DNA of 15,598 bases, taken from Rubrivivax sp. Its GTDB lineage: Bacteria; Pseudomonadota; Gammaproteobacteria; Burkholderiales; Burkholderiaceae_C. Shown here piece by piece: positions 9,092 to 15,598 of the stretch; the stretch's first letter is position 1, and every line of letters starts with the position of its first letter. The notes under the pieces were generated by a model. That model ran no database searches. It saw nothing but the letters and a program-made list of their open reading frames with translations, and had not been told where the DNA came from. The DNA lies in assembly GCA_020851615.1 (NCBI GenBank), contig JADZCL010000149.1, forward strand, positions 1 to 15,598, given 5' to 3'. Position numbers and translations under genes: made by a program.

Positions 9092-9463
9092 TCAAGCCGC
9101 GTCGAAGGCGCGGATCTTGCCGAGCAGCACGTCGGCGTTGACAGGCTTGACGATGTAGTCGCGCGCCCCCTGGCGCATGCCCCAGACCTTGTCGGTCTCC
9201 TGATTCTTGCTGGTGCACATGATGACGGGCACGTCCGACCAGCGCGCATCGCGCGTGATGGTGCGCGTGAGCTGGAAGCCGTTCTGGCCCGGCATCACGA
9301 CGTCCATCAGGATCAGATCCGGCTTCTCCTCGGCCAGGCGCAGCAGCGCCTGTTCGCCGTTCTCGGCGGTGCGCACCGTGAAGCCGCGCTTGCCCAGCAT
9401 CTCGGAGAGGTGGTGGAGCTCGGTCTTGGAGTCGTCGACGACGAGGATCTTCTGGATGGCCAT
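9092..9463 (-). CDS. pilH: PilH, single-domain response regulator
   Basis: Stand-alone CheY-like receiver, 123 residues, expected to accept phosphate from ChpA and, from work in Pseudomonas, to balance PilG by acting on retraction or as a phosphate sink. Acid pocket D10/D11, phospho-acceptor D54 (LILMDVVMPGQNGFQ), switch T84 and conserved K106 (YIVKP) are all present. The MDVVMPGQNGFQ and CTSKNQETDKVWGMRQGA segments are typical of PilH rather than PilG. There is no output domain. The ATG at 9461-9463 has GAGGA seven bases upstream. It sits 45 bases after pilG and 19 before pilI in the same operon. Confidence 0.95.
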   Translation of the reverse strand: MAIQKILVVDDSKTELHHLSEMLGKRGFTVRTAENGEQALLRLAEEKPDLILMDVVMPGQNGFQLTRTITRDARWSDVPVIMCTSKNQETDKVWGMRQGARDYIVKPVNADVLLGKIRAFDAA

Positions 9464-9470
9464 GGCGGGG

Positions 9471-9475
9471 TCCTC
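9471..9475 (-). promoter_or_regulatory. Ribosome binding site for pilH
   Basis: GAGGA on the minus strand with seven bases to the ATG at 9461-9463. Standard spacing; it confirms the short CheY-like form of PilH. Confidence 0.6.
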
Positions 9476-9508
9476 GGGGATGCGGCGTGCGAGCAGGGCT
9501 GCAGCGCC

Positions 9509-9916
9509 TCAGGCGGCAGCGGCTGGGCGGAAGGTCTCCACCGCACGCAGCAACTGCTCCTTGGTGAAGGGCTTGGTCAGGTACTCCTCGGAGCCGACCA
9601 TGCGCCCTCGTGCCTTGTCGAACAGGCCATCCTTGGACGACAGCATGATCACCGGCACATGCGCGAACCGCGGGTTGCGCTTGATGATGGCGCAGGTCTG
9701 GTAGCCGTCCAGCCGTGGCATGAGGATGTCGCAGAAGATCAGCTGCGGATCATGGTCGTTGACCTTGGCCAGGGCGTCGAAGCCGTCCTCGGCCAGCACC
9801 ACCTCGTGCCCACCCTGGCGCAGGAAGATCTCCGCACTGCGCCGGATGGTGTTGCTGTCGTCGATGACGAGGACCCTGGCTCCGCCGCCAACGGTCTCCG
9901 AATTGCCTTCTTCCAC
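9509..9916 (-). CDS. pilG: PilG, single-domain response regulator
   Basis: Stand-alone CheY-like receiver, 135 residues, the output regulator that in Pseudomonas promotes pilus extension through PilB. D19/D20 form the acid pocket, D63 is the phospho-acceptor, S93 the switch residue and K115 the conserved Lys (YLTKPF). The strings FCDILMPRLDGYQTC and IDDSNTIRRSAEIFL are hallmarks of PilG. The start is a GTG at 9914-9916, supported by the strong GAGGAGAG six bases upstream. The first 12 residues (Glu/Gly-rich) are an extra tail compared with the domain core. It follows the rubredoxin gene by 68 bases and precedes pilH by 45. Confidence 0.95.
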   Translation of the reverse strand: MEEGNSETVGGGARVLVIDDSNTIRRSAEIFLRQGGHEVVLAEDGFDALAKVNDHDPQLIFCDILMPRLDGYQTCAIIKRNPRFAHVPVIMLSSKDGLFDKARGRMVGSEEYLTKPFTKEQLLRAVETFRPAAAA

Positions 9917-9922
9917 GGGTTG

Positions 9923-9930
9923 CTCTCCTC
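9923..9930 (-). promoter_or_regulatory. Strong ribosome binding site deciding the GTG start of pilG
   Basis: GAGGAGAG on the minus strand, six bases before the GTG at 9914-9916. It is the best Shine-Dalgarno in the operon. There is no ATG nearby, so this site decides the start. Confidence 0.7.
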
Positions 9931-9984
9931 GACACCACCGGTACCGTCACGCCTGCGCCCCGCCGGTGCAGCGGCCGCCCCAGA

Positions 9985-10161
9985 TCAATCCGGCACCAGC
10001 TCGAAGTCCTTCTTGGGTGCTCCGCACTCCGGGCATGTCCATTCGCTCGGAACGTCGGCCCACGCGGTGCGGGGCGCCACCCCATGCTCGGGGTCGCCCC
10101 GGGCCTCGTCGTAGATCCAACCGCAGACCAGACACATCCAACAATGCGACGCCTCGCTCAC
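9985..10161 (-). CDS. rubA: Rubredoxin
   Basis: Small cytoplasmic one-electron carrier with a single Fe(Cys)4 centre, 58 residues. The four ligands are C10, C13, C43 and C46 in the two rubredoxin knuckles CLVCG and CPECG. The GWIYDEARGDPEHGVAP segment and WADVPSEWTCPECG are classical. There is an extra Cys at position 7 (HCWMC). The start is a GTG at 10159-10161 with GGTGG four bases upstream; the frame meets a TGA just above, and the first internal ATG (M9) would leave only MC before the first knuckle. It heads the pil-chp genes on the same strand, 68 bases before pilG. Rubredoxin next to pilG is a layout I associate with betaproteobacteria; what it reduces is not shown by the sequence. Confidence 0.95.
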   Translation of the reverse strand: MSEASHCWMCLVCGWIYDEARGDPEHGVAPRTAWADVPSEWTCPECGAPKKDFELVPD

Positions 10162-10180
10162 CTTGCCACCGTCAGGTCAC

Positions 10181-10200
10181 TACAATGATCGACGATTGTA
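10181..10200. promoter_or_regulatory. Imperfect 20-bp palindrome in the rubredoxin/thiD intergenic region
   Basis: TACAATGATCGACGATTGTA matches its reverse complement at 16 of 20 positions, with perfect six-base arms TACAAT/ATTGTA and a TCGA centre. On the minus strand the right arm is a good -10 (TACAAT, 10195-10200), so the site could be an operator over the start of rubredoxin-pil transcription. The protein that would bind it is unknown. Confidence 0.45.
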
Positions 10201-10225
10201 GGCACGCCGATTCCCGAAAAAGCAA
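10195..10225 (-). promoter_or_regulatory. Putative sigma-70-type promoter for the rubredoxin-pil-chp operon
   Basis: Minus strand: TTGCTT (10225-10220) and TACAAT (10200-10195), separated by 19 bases, longer than the optimal 17. It would start transcription near 10188, about 27 bases before the rubredoxin GTG. The -10 lies inside the palindrome at 10181-10200. The assignment is tentative because of the long spacer. Confidence 0.35.
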
Positions 10226-10267
10226 GGATTTGTGCGCACATACGACACAGTCCTAAGGTTCGGCCTC

Positions 10268-10342
10268 ATGTTCGATCGACCCTGCCGGGCAACCCGCAAA
10301 CGCCGCCGCCGGCCGCCCATTGAGCTCCCCCATCGCCCATGA
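10268..10342 (+). CDS. Possible 24-residue leader ORF coupled to thiD
   Basis: ATG at 10268-10270, 24 codons, TGA at 10340-10342 overlapping the thiD ATG as ATGA. TAAGG lies about ten bases before its start, whereas thiD has no visible Shine-Dalgarno of its own. The peptide is very basic in the middle (RKRRRRPP, residues 10-17) and has no recognised domain. It may be a regulatory leader peptide that feeds ribosomes to thiD, or a chance ORF in GC-rich DNA. I could not test its conservation. Confidence 0.3.
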   Translation: MFDRPCRATRKRRRRPPIELPHRP

Positions 10343-11287
10343 AGCCCTCTCCCGACACGGCCTCCGCAGCCGAATTTGCCGCCGCCGAGCCGCCCCCCCC
10401 GGCCTGCGTGCTCTGTTTCAACGGCAGTGACCCGAGCGGCGCCGGGGGCCTGGCGGGCGATGTGGCCACTATCGCCGCCATGGGGGCGCACGCCCTGCCG
10501 GTGGTGACTGCGGTGGTCCTGCGCGACACCGCCGAGGTATTCGACCAGCATGCGCTGGAGGCCGACCTCGTCGCCCAGCAGGCGCGCGCCATTCTCGAAG
10601 ACGTCACCGTGACCGGCTGGAAGGTCGGCTTCCTGGGCAGCGCGGAGACTGTGGGCGCCGTCGCCGAAGTGCTGTCCGACTACCCGGACGTGCCGCTGGT
10701 GAGCTACGTGCCGCCCCTGCCGTGGCTCGAGGACGAAGAGCTGCAGCCCTACCTCGAGGCCTTTCGCGAGCTCATCCTGCCGGCCACCGAGGTGCTGGTG
10801 GGCAACCACAAGACGCTGGCTGACTTCCTGCTGCCCGAGTGGGACAGCGAACGCCCGCCCTCGGCGCGCGAGCTCGCGGTGGCGGCGGGCGACCACGGCA
10901 CGCGCTACGTGTTGGTGACCGGTGTGATGCTGCCGACAAAGGGGGCCGAGCAGTTCATCGACAACGTGCTCGCCTCGCCGCAGGGAGCGCTCACGGGCGA
11001 GAAGTTCGAGCGCTTCGACACCACGTTCGTCGGTGCGGGCGACACGCTGGCCGCGGCGCTGGCGGCCCTGCTGGCCTCGGGCAGTGAACTGCAGGCCGCC
11101 GTCGGCGAAGCGCTGGCCTTCCTCGACCAGAGCCTGGATGCGGGCTTCCGGCCTGGCATGGGGCATGTCGTGCCCGACCGCTTCTTCTGGGCCCTGCCGG
11201 CACCCGAGGAAGGCGCGGTCGACGACGCCCAGGCCAACGGCGGCGACGAGCCAGCCGATGACCGTCCGAACAAGACAGGCCCACGGC

Positions 11288-11298
<11 letters not shown>
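10339..11298 (+). CDS. thiD: ThiD-like hydroxymethylpyrimidine (phosphate) kinase, divergent
   Basis: Ribokinase-superfamily protein of 319 residues, closest in style to ThiD, which phosphorylates HMP and HMP-phosphate in thiamine synthesis (cytoplasm). Seen: [14 protein letters not shown] at 28-41 (the ThiD N-terminal substrate motif), WKVGFLGS at 94-101 and the anion-hole loop [11 protein letters not shown] starting at 231. Two departures: the loop carries D235 as in general ribokinases, where enteric ThiD has GTGCT with a catalytic Cys; and the usual DPVM segment is replaced by SYVPPLPWL near 122-130. The C-terminal 30 residues (after about 290) are a polar tail. The ATG at 10339 is the only start after an in-frame stop at 10321. 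The last 11 bases overlap hemL. The family looks right; exact substrate is less certain. Confidence 0.75.
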
Positions 11299-12595
<1,297 letters not shown>

Positions 12596-12598
12596 GGA

Positions 12599-13351
12599 TC
12601 AGCCGGCACCGGCCTCGACATCGCGATAGCTGCGCAGGCCCTCGAGGTCGAGCACGCGCAGCCCCCCGTATTCGACGTGGATCAGGCACGCCGTCTGCAG
12701 CTCGCGCAGCGCTTCGTTCACGCGCTGGCGTGACAGCCCGACGAGATAGCCCAGCTCCTGCTGCGTGATGCGCAGCAGTCCCCCCACGCCGGGGTACAGC
12801 ACCGGGTGGAACAGCGCACCCAGGCTGCGCGCGACGCGCGCGTTGGCGCTGCTCAGGCGGTCGATCTCCCGTGCGCCGATGAACTGCGCCAGGCGCTCGT
12901 TGAGCTGCATCATCACGTAGCGGTTGAAGCCGATGCTGCGGTCCAGCAGCCAGTGGAAGGTGCCCGCGGTGATGCCGGTGACCAGGCTCCTGCGCAGGGC
13001 CTGGATGTTGTAGCGGTAGGCCTCGCGCTTGAGCACCGTGCCTTCGCCGAACCAGCCCCCCGGTGGCAAGCCCGTGAAGGTGATGGGCATGCCCAGCGCG
13101 GTCTCGTTGCTCATCTTGAGCAGGCCGTCGAGCACGCCGAACCAGTAGGTCACCGGGCGGCCGACGCGACACACCAGTTCGCCGGGCTCGACCAGCACGA
13201 CGCGCAGGTCGTGGACGACTCGCGCCCGCTCCTGCACATCCAGCCGGTCCAGCCACGGAATGGCGCGCAGCTCATCGGGCAGGATGGCCCGCGAGCGCGA
13301 CACCTGCACCGTGGAGGCCTGCAGGGCGCTTGGGAAGAGGCTTGTCGCCAT
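12599..13351 (-). CDS. CRP/FNR-family transcriptional regulator
   Basis: Predicted DNA-binding regulator of 250 residues: N-terminal cyclic-nucleotide-binding-like beta-roll about 30-145, dimer helix about 145-180, C-terminal winged helix with HTH about 195-220 (ITQQELGYLVGLSRQRVNEALRELQ). The CRP phosphate-binding motif (GEL...RSA) is not kept (WFGEGTVLKREAYRYN instead), so cAMP binding is doubtful. Only two cysteines are present, which argues against an FNR iron-sulfur cluster. In the recognition helix, CRP's R-E-x-x-x-R pattern is replaced by R-Q-x-x-x-E. I chose the ATG at 13351; a GTG at 13393 would add 14 residues but lies upstream of the predicted transcription start and within the operator. 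Neither has a clear Shine-Dalgarno. Divergent from the acyl-CoA ligase and convergent with hemL. Confidence 0.85.
   Translation of the reverse strand: MATSLFPSALQASTVQVSRSRAILPDELRAIPWLDRLDVQERARVVHDLRVVLVEPGELVCRVGRPVTYWFGVLDGLLKMSNETALGMPITFTGLPPGGWFGEGTVLKREAYRYNIQALRRSLVTGITAGTFHWLLDRSIGFNRYVMMQLNERLAQFIGAREIDRLSSANARVARSLGALFHPVLYPGVGGLLRITQQELGYLVGLSRQRVNEALRELQTACLIHVEYGGLRVLDLEGLRSYRDVEAGAG
13342..13350. repeat. Second copy of the regulator half-site (TTGTCGCCA)
   Basis: TTGTCGCCA at 13342-13350 repeats exactly at 13384-13392, 42 bases apart, or about four helical turns. This copy covers part of the regulator start codon. It has no matching second arm, so it would be a weak accessory site at most; it may instead be coincidence. 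Confidence 0.3.
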
Positions 13352-13382
13352 GCGGGAAAGCACCGATCGGGGTGACCCTGGA

Positions 13383-13412
13383 ATTGTCGCCACAGCGACA
13401 AGCTGACGTCAA
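13383..13412 (-). promoter_or_regulatory. Putative promoter of the CRP-family regulator
   Basis: Minus strand: TTGACG (13412-13407, 5 of 6 to consensus), 18-base spacer, GACAAT (13388-13383, 4 of 6). Transcription would begin near 13376, giving a leader of about 25 bases to the ATG at 13351. The spacer and -10 are covered by the inverted repeat at 13384-13401, the position expected for a repressor site. Confidence 0.45.
13384..13401. promoter_or_regulatory. Perfect inverted repeat, probable CRP-type operator
   Basis: TTGTCGC-CACA-GCGACAA: perfect seven-base arms around a four-base centre. It can be read as TGTCG-N6-CGACA, the same 16-bp geometry as the CRP box TGTGA-N6-TCACA with changed inner bases. 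It sits between the divergent regulator and ligase genes, so the regulator encoded next to it is the natural candidate to bind it. Confidence 0.6.
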
Positions 13413-13455
13413 AGCCTTGCCCACAATGTGCCGCGACACTGAGAAGTCCCAGCGG

Positions 13456-15405
13456 ATGCAGACCACCTTTCCCCGCCAATTGCTCGAGCATGCCCGCGCG
13501 CGCCCGCATGCGCCGGCGCTGCGGGAGAAGGAATTCGGCATCTGGCAGACCTTGAGCTGGTCGCAACTGAGCGCATTGGTGCGTGCACTGGCCTGCGGCA
13601 TGGCCGAAGCCGGCCTCGCGCGAGGGGACCATCTGGTCGTGATCGGCGAGAACCGCCCGCGCCTGTACGCCGCGATGCTGGCCGCGCAGGCGCTGGGCGC
13701 CATCCCGGTGCCGCTGTACCAGGACGCGGTGGCGACCGAATACCAGTTCCCGCTCAACAACGCCGAGGTGCGTTTTGCAGTCGTCGAGGATCAGGAACAG
13801 GTCGACAAGCTGCTCGAACTGCGTCCGGCCTGCCCGTTGCTCGCGCGCATCTGGTATGACGATCCGCGCGGGCTGCGCAACTACGACGAGCCGGGGCTGG
13901 CCCCGCTGGATGCACTGCAGGACGCCGGCCGCGCCGCCGACGCGCGCGACCCGGGCCGCTTCGATGCCGCAGTGGCCGAGGCCTCGCCGCAGGACGTCGC
14001 GGCGATGTTCTTCACCTCCGGCACGACCGGCAACCCCAAGGGTGTGGTGCACACCCATGCCTCGCTGCTGGACCGCGCCAAGGCCGGCGCCGATTTCGAC
14101 CGCCTGAGCGAGCGTGAGGAGGTCCTGGCCTACCTGCCTCCGGCGTGGATCGGGCAGAACATCTTCAGCTACGCGCAGTGGCTGGCCTGCGGTTACGTCG
14201 TCAACTGCCCGGAGTCGGCCAACACGGTGACGATCGACCTGAAGGAGATCGGCCCCACCTACTACTTCGCGCCGCCGCGCATCTTCGAGAGCCTGCTGAC
14301 CAGCGTCATGATCCGCATGGAGGACGCCAGCGCGATCAAGCGCCGGCTCTTCCACCACTACATGGCGGTGGCGCGGCGCACAGGCCCGCGGCTGCTCGAT
14401 GGCGAGCCGGTTTCGCTGGCCCAGCGGCTGGCCTACCGGCTTGGCGACCTGCTCATCTACGGGCCGCTGCGCAATGCCCTGGGTTTCTCCCGCGTGCGTG
14501 TGGCCTATACGGCCGGCGAGGCCATTGGCCCGGACCTGTTCAGCTTCTACCGCTCCATCGGCATCAACCTCAAGCAGCTCTACGGCCAGACCGAGACCGC
14601 GGTCTTCGTCTGCCTGCAGCCCGACAACGCGGTGCGTGCCGATACCGTGGGCGTGCCCATCGACGGCGTGGAAATCCGCCTTGCCGAGAGTGGCGAGATC
14701 TTGGTCCGCAGCCCCGGCCTGCTGAAGGCCTACTACAAGAACGAGGACGCCACCGCCGAGGCGCTGACCGCGGAGGGCTGGTATCACACCGGCGACGCCG
14801 GCTTCCTTGACGGCGGCGGGCAGCTGAAGATCATCGACCGTGCCAAGGACGTCGGGCGCCTCAAGGGCGGCACGCACGACGGCGCGATGTTCGCGCCCAA
14901 GTACGTCGAGAACAAGCTCAAGTTCTTCCCGCACATCAAGGAGGCGGTGGCCTTCGGCGATGGGCGCGACCGCGTCTGCGCCTTCATCAACATCGATTTC
15001 GAGGCGGTGGGCAACTGGGCCGAGCGGCGCAACCTGCCCTACACCGGCTACACCGACCTGGCGACCAAGCCGCCGGTGCTCGAGCTCGTGCGCGAGTGCG
15101 TCGAGAAGGTCAACGCCGACCTGGCGCAGGACGCGCTGCTGGCCGGCAGCCAGATCTGCCGCTTCCTCGTGCTGCACAAGGAGCTCGACGCCGACGACGG
15201 CGAGATGACGCGCACGCGCAAGGTCAAGCGCGGCTTCATCGACCAGAAGTACCGGGTGCTGGTCGACGCGCTGTACGCCGGCCGCAGCGAGCAGTTCATC
15301 GAGACTGCGGTCAAGTTCGAGGACGGGCGCACGGGCAGCGTGAGCGCCACGCTCTCGATCGTCGACGCCAAGACGTTTCCCGCCGTGACGGGCAAGGCGG
15401 CCTGA
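13456..15405 (+). CDS. Acyl-CoA synthetase (AMP-forming), long-chain-type
   Basis: Adenylate-forming ligase of 649 residues that would activate a carboxylic acid to its CoA thioester via an acyl-AMP. Motifs: ATP/phosphate loop FTSGTTGNPKGVVHTH from residue 186; YTAGEAIG before YGQTET at 376-381 (adenine/acyl-binding A5 region); GWYHTGD with D447 (ribose-binding); the IIDRAKD hinge; and GEMTRTRKVKRG with K589 in the place of the adenylation lysine. The length and the RRLFHHYMAVARR segment resemble bacterial long-chain acyl-CoA ligases rather than acetyl-CoA synthetase. The ATG at 13456 has GAGAAG nine bases upstream; an in-frame ATG at 13426 is possible but gives an untypical N-terminus. Its stop is two bases from a livG-like gene, so the acid is probably imported by that ABC transporter. 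The natural substrate (fatty, aromatic or other acid) cannot be read from the sequence. Confidence 0.9.
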   Translation: MQTTFPRQLLEHARARPHAPALREKEFGIWQTLSWSQLSALVRALACGMAEAGLARGDHLVVIGENRPRLYAAMLAAQALGAIPVPLYQDAVATEYQFPLNNAEVRFAVVEDQEQVDKLLELRPACPLLARIWYDDPRGLRNYDEPGLAPLDALQDAGRAADARDPGRFDAAVAEASPQDVAAMFFTSGTTGNPKGVVHTHASLLDRAKAGADFDRLSEREEVLAYLPPAWIGQNIFSYAQWLACGYVVNCPESANTVTIDLKEIGPTYYFAPPRIFESLLTSVMIRMEDASAIKRRLFHHYMAVARRTGPRLLDGEPVSLAQRLAYRLGDLLIYGPLRNALGFSRVRVAYTAGEAIGPDLFSFYRSIGINLKQLYGQTETAVFVCLQPDNAVRADTVGVPIDGVEIRLAESGEILVRSPGLLKAYYKNEDATAEALTAEGWYHTGDAGFLDGGGQLKIIDRAKDVGRLKGGTHDGAMFAPKYVENKLKFFPHIKEAVAFGDGRDRVCAFINIDFEAVGNWAERRNLPYTGYTDLATKPPVLELVRECVEKVNADLAQDALLAGSQICRFLVLHKELDADDGEMTRTRKVKRGFIDQKYRVLVDALYAGRSEQFIETAVKFEDGRTGSVSATLSIVDAKTFPAVTGKAA

Positions 15406-15407
15406 GC

Positions 15408-15598
15408 ATGAGCGCGCGACAGATCGGCGAGGTCATCCTCGAGGTCAGCAACATCTCGCTGCGCTTTGGCGGCGTGAAGGCGCTCACCGACATCAGCTTC
15501 GATGTGCGCGAACACGAGCTGCGCGCCATCATCGGCCCCAACGGCGCCGGCAAGAGCTCGATGCTCAACTGCATCAACGGCGTCTACACGCCGCAGCA
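15408..15598 (+). CDS. livG: LivG-like ABC transporter ATP-binding protein, N-terminal part only
   Basis: First 63 residues of an ABC ATPase, cut by the window edge. It has the A-loop region (NISLRFGGVKALTDISF) and a complete Walker A GPNGAGKSS at 43-51, followed by MLNCINGVYTP, the pattern of LivG-type ATPases of branched-chain amino acid/HAAT transporters. The ATG at 15408 lies two bases after the ligase stop, and AAGGCGG just before the ligase stop can serve as ribosome binding site. Translation is therefore likely coupled. Such Liv-like systems beside acyl-CoA ligases often import organic acids rather than amino acids; the remaining subunits should follow to the right. Confidence 0.85.
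   Translation, partial: MSARQIGEVILEVSNISLRFGGVKALTDISFDVREHELRAIIGPNGAGKSSMLNCINGVYTPQ

Noticed and set aside
10163..10186. Plus-strand promoter TTGCCA...TACAAT towards thiD
   Set aside because: The spacer is only 12 bases, too short for a sigma-70 promoter. No better plus-strand pair was found, so no thiD promoter is annotated.
10200..10338. TPP riboswitch ahead of thiD
   Set aside because: I found no CUGAGA core or matching second conserved element in the leader; the region is short and GC-rich.
11258..11287. Upstream ATG for hemL at 11258
   Set aside because: It would add a ten-residue basic segment untypical of the family and has only a weak ribosome binding site; the GTG at 11288 fits family length and spacing.
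13352..13393. Longer regulator reading from the GTG at 13393
   Set aside because: That start falls within the inverted repeat and upstream of the predicted transcription start; the added residues largely repeat the MAT start and show no conserved feature. It is not fully excluded if a promoter exists further upstream.
13150..15177. 675-codon minus-strand open frame opposite the acyl-CoA ligase
   Set aside because: Low-complexity Arg/Gly/Val/Gln translation with no motif; the plus strand carries all the adenylate-forming enzyme motifs.

Overview
The window is a gene-dense, high-GC stretch of a betaproteobacterial chromosome. The order rubredoxin–pilG–pilH–pilI–pilJ–chpA, divergent from thiD–hemL and followed by a CRP-type regulator and an acyl-CoA ligase/Liv transporter locus, points to Burkholderiales, perhaps the Rubrivivax/Leptothrix/Ideonella group. 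That placement rests on protein style and synteny only. I see no mobile element, CRISPR array, tRNA or rRNA. No gap exceeds 180 bases.

Region 1 (1-10161, minus strand) is one apparent operon read right to left: a 58-residue rubredoxin, then the type IV pilus (Pil-Chp) chemosensory system. It comprises response regulators PilG and PilH, adaptor PilI, receptor PilJ and the giant hybrid kinase ChpA/PilL, which runs off the left edge inside its receiver domain. The receptor should signal through PilI to the ChpA kinase, whose phosphate passes over several Hpt domains to PilG, PilH and ChpA's own receiver to control pilus extension and retraction. No methyltransferase (pilK) or methylesterase (chpB) gene lies among the visible genes.

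Region 2 (10162-10338) is a divergent intergenic region. It holds an imperfect 20-bp palindrome overlapping a putative promoter for the rubredoxin-pil operon, and a possible 24-codon leader ORF whose stop overlaps the thiD start codon.

Region 3 (10339-12595, plus) carries a divergent ThiD-like kinase overlapping hemL (glutamate-1-semialdehyde aminomutase) by 11 bases, so cofactor and tetrapyrrole genes are translationally coupled.

Region 4 (12599-13351, minus) is a CRP/FNR-type regulator convergent with hemL. Its upstream region contains a perfect TTGTCGC-N4-GCGACAA inverted repeat inside its own putative promoter, and a second half-site falls on its start codon.

Region 5 (13456-15598, plus) is a 649-residue acyl-CoA ligase followed two bases later by the start of a LivG-like ABC ATPase. 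This suggests uptake and CoA activation of a carboxylic acid, possibly controlled by the divergent regulator.

The window is mostly recognisable biology. The items most worth a second look are the regulator's operator arrangement, the altered catalytic loop of the ThiD-like protein, the possible leader ORF, and the reduced, motif-bearing ChpA.
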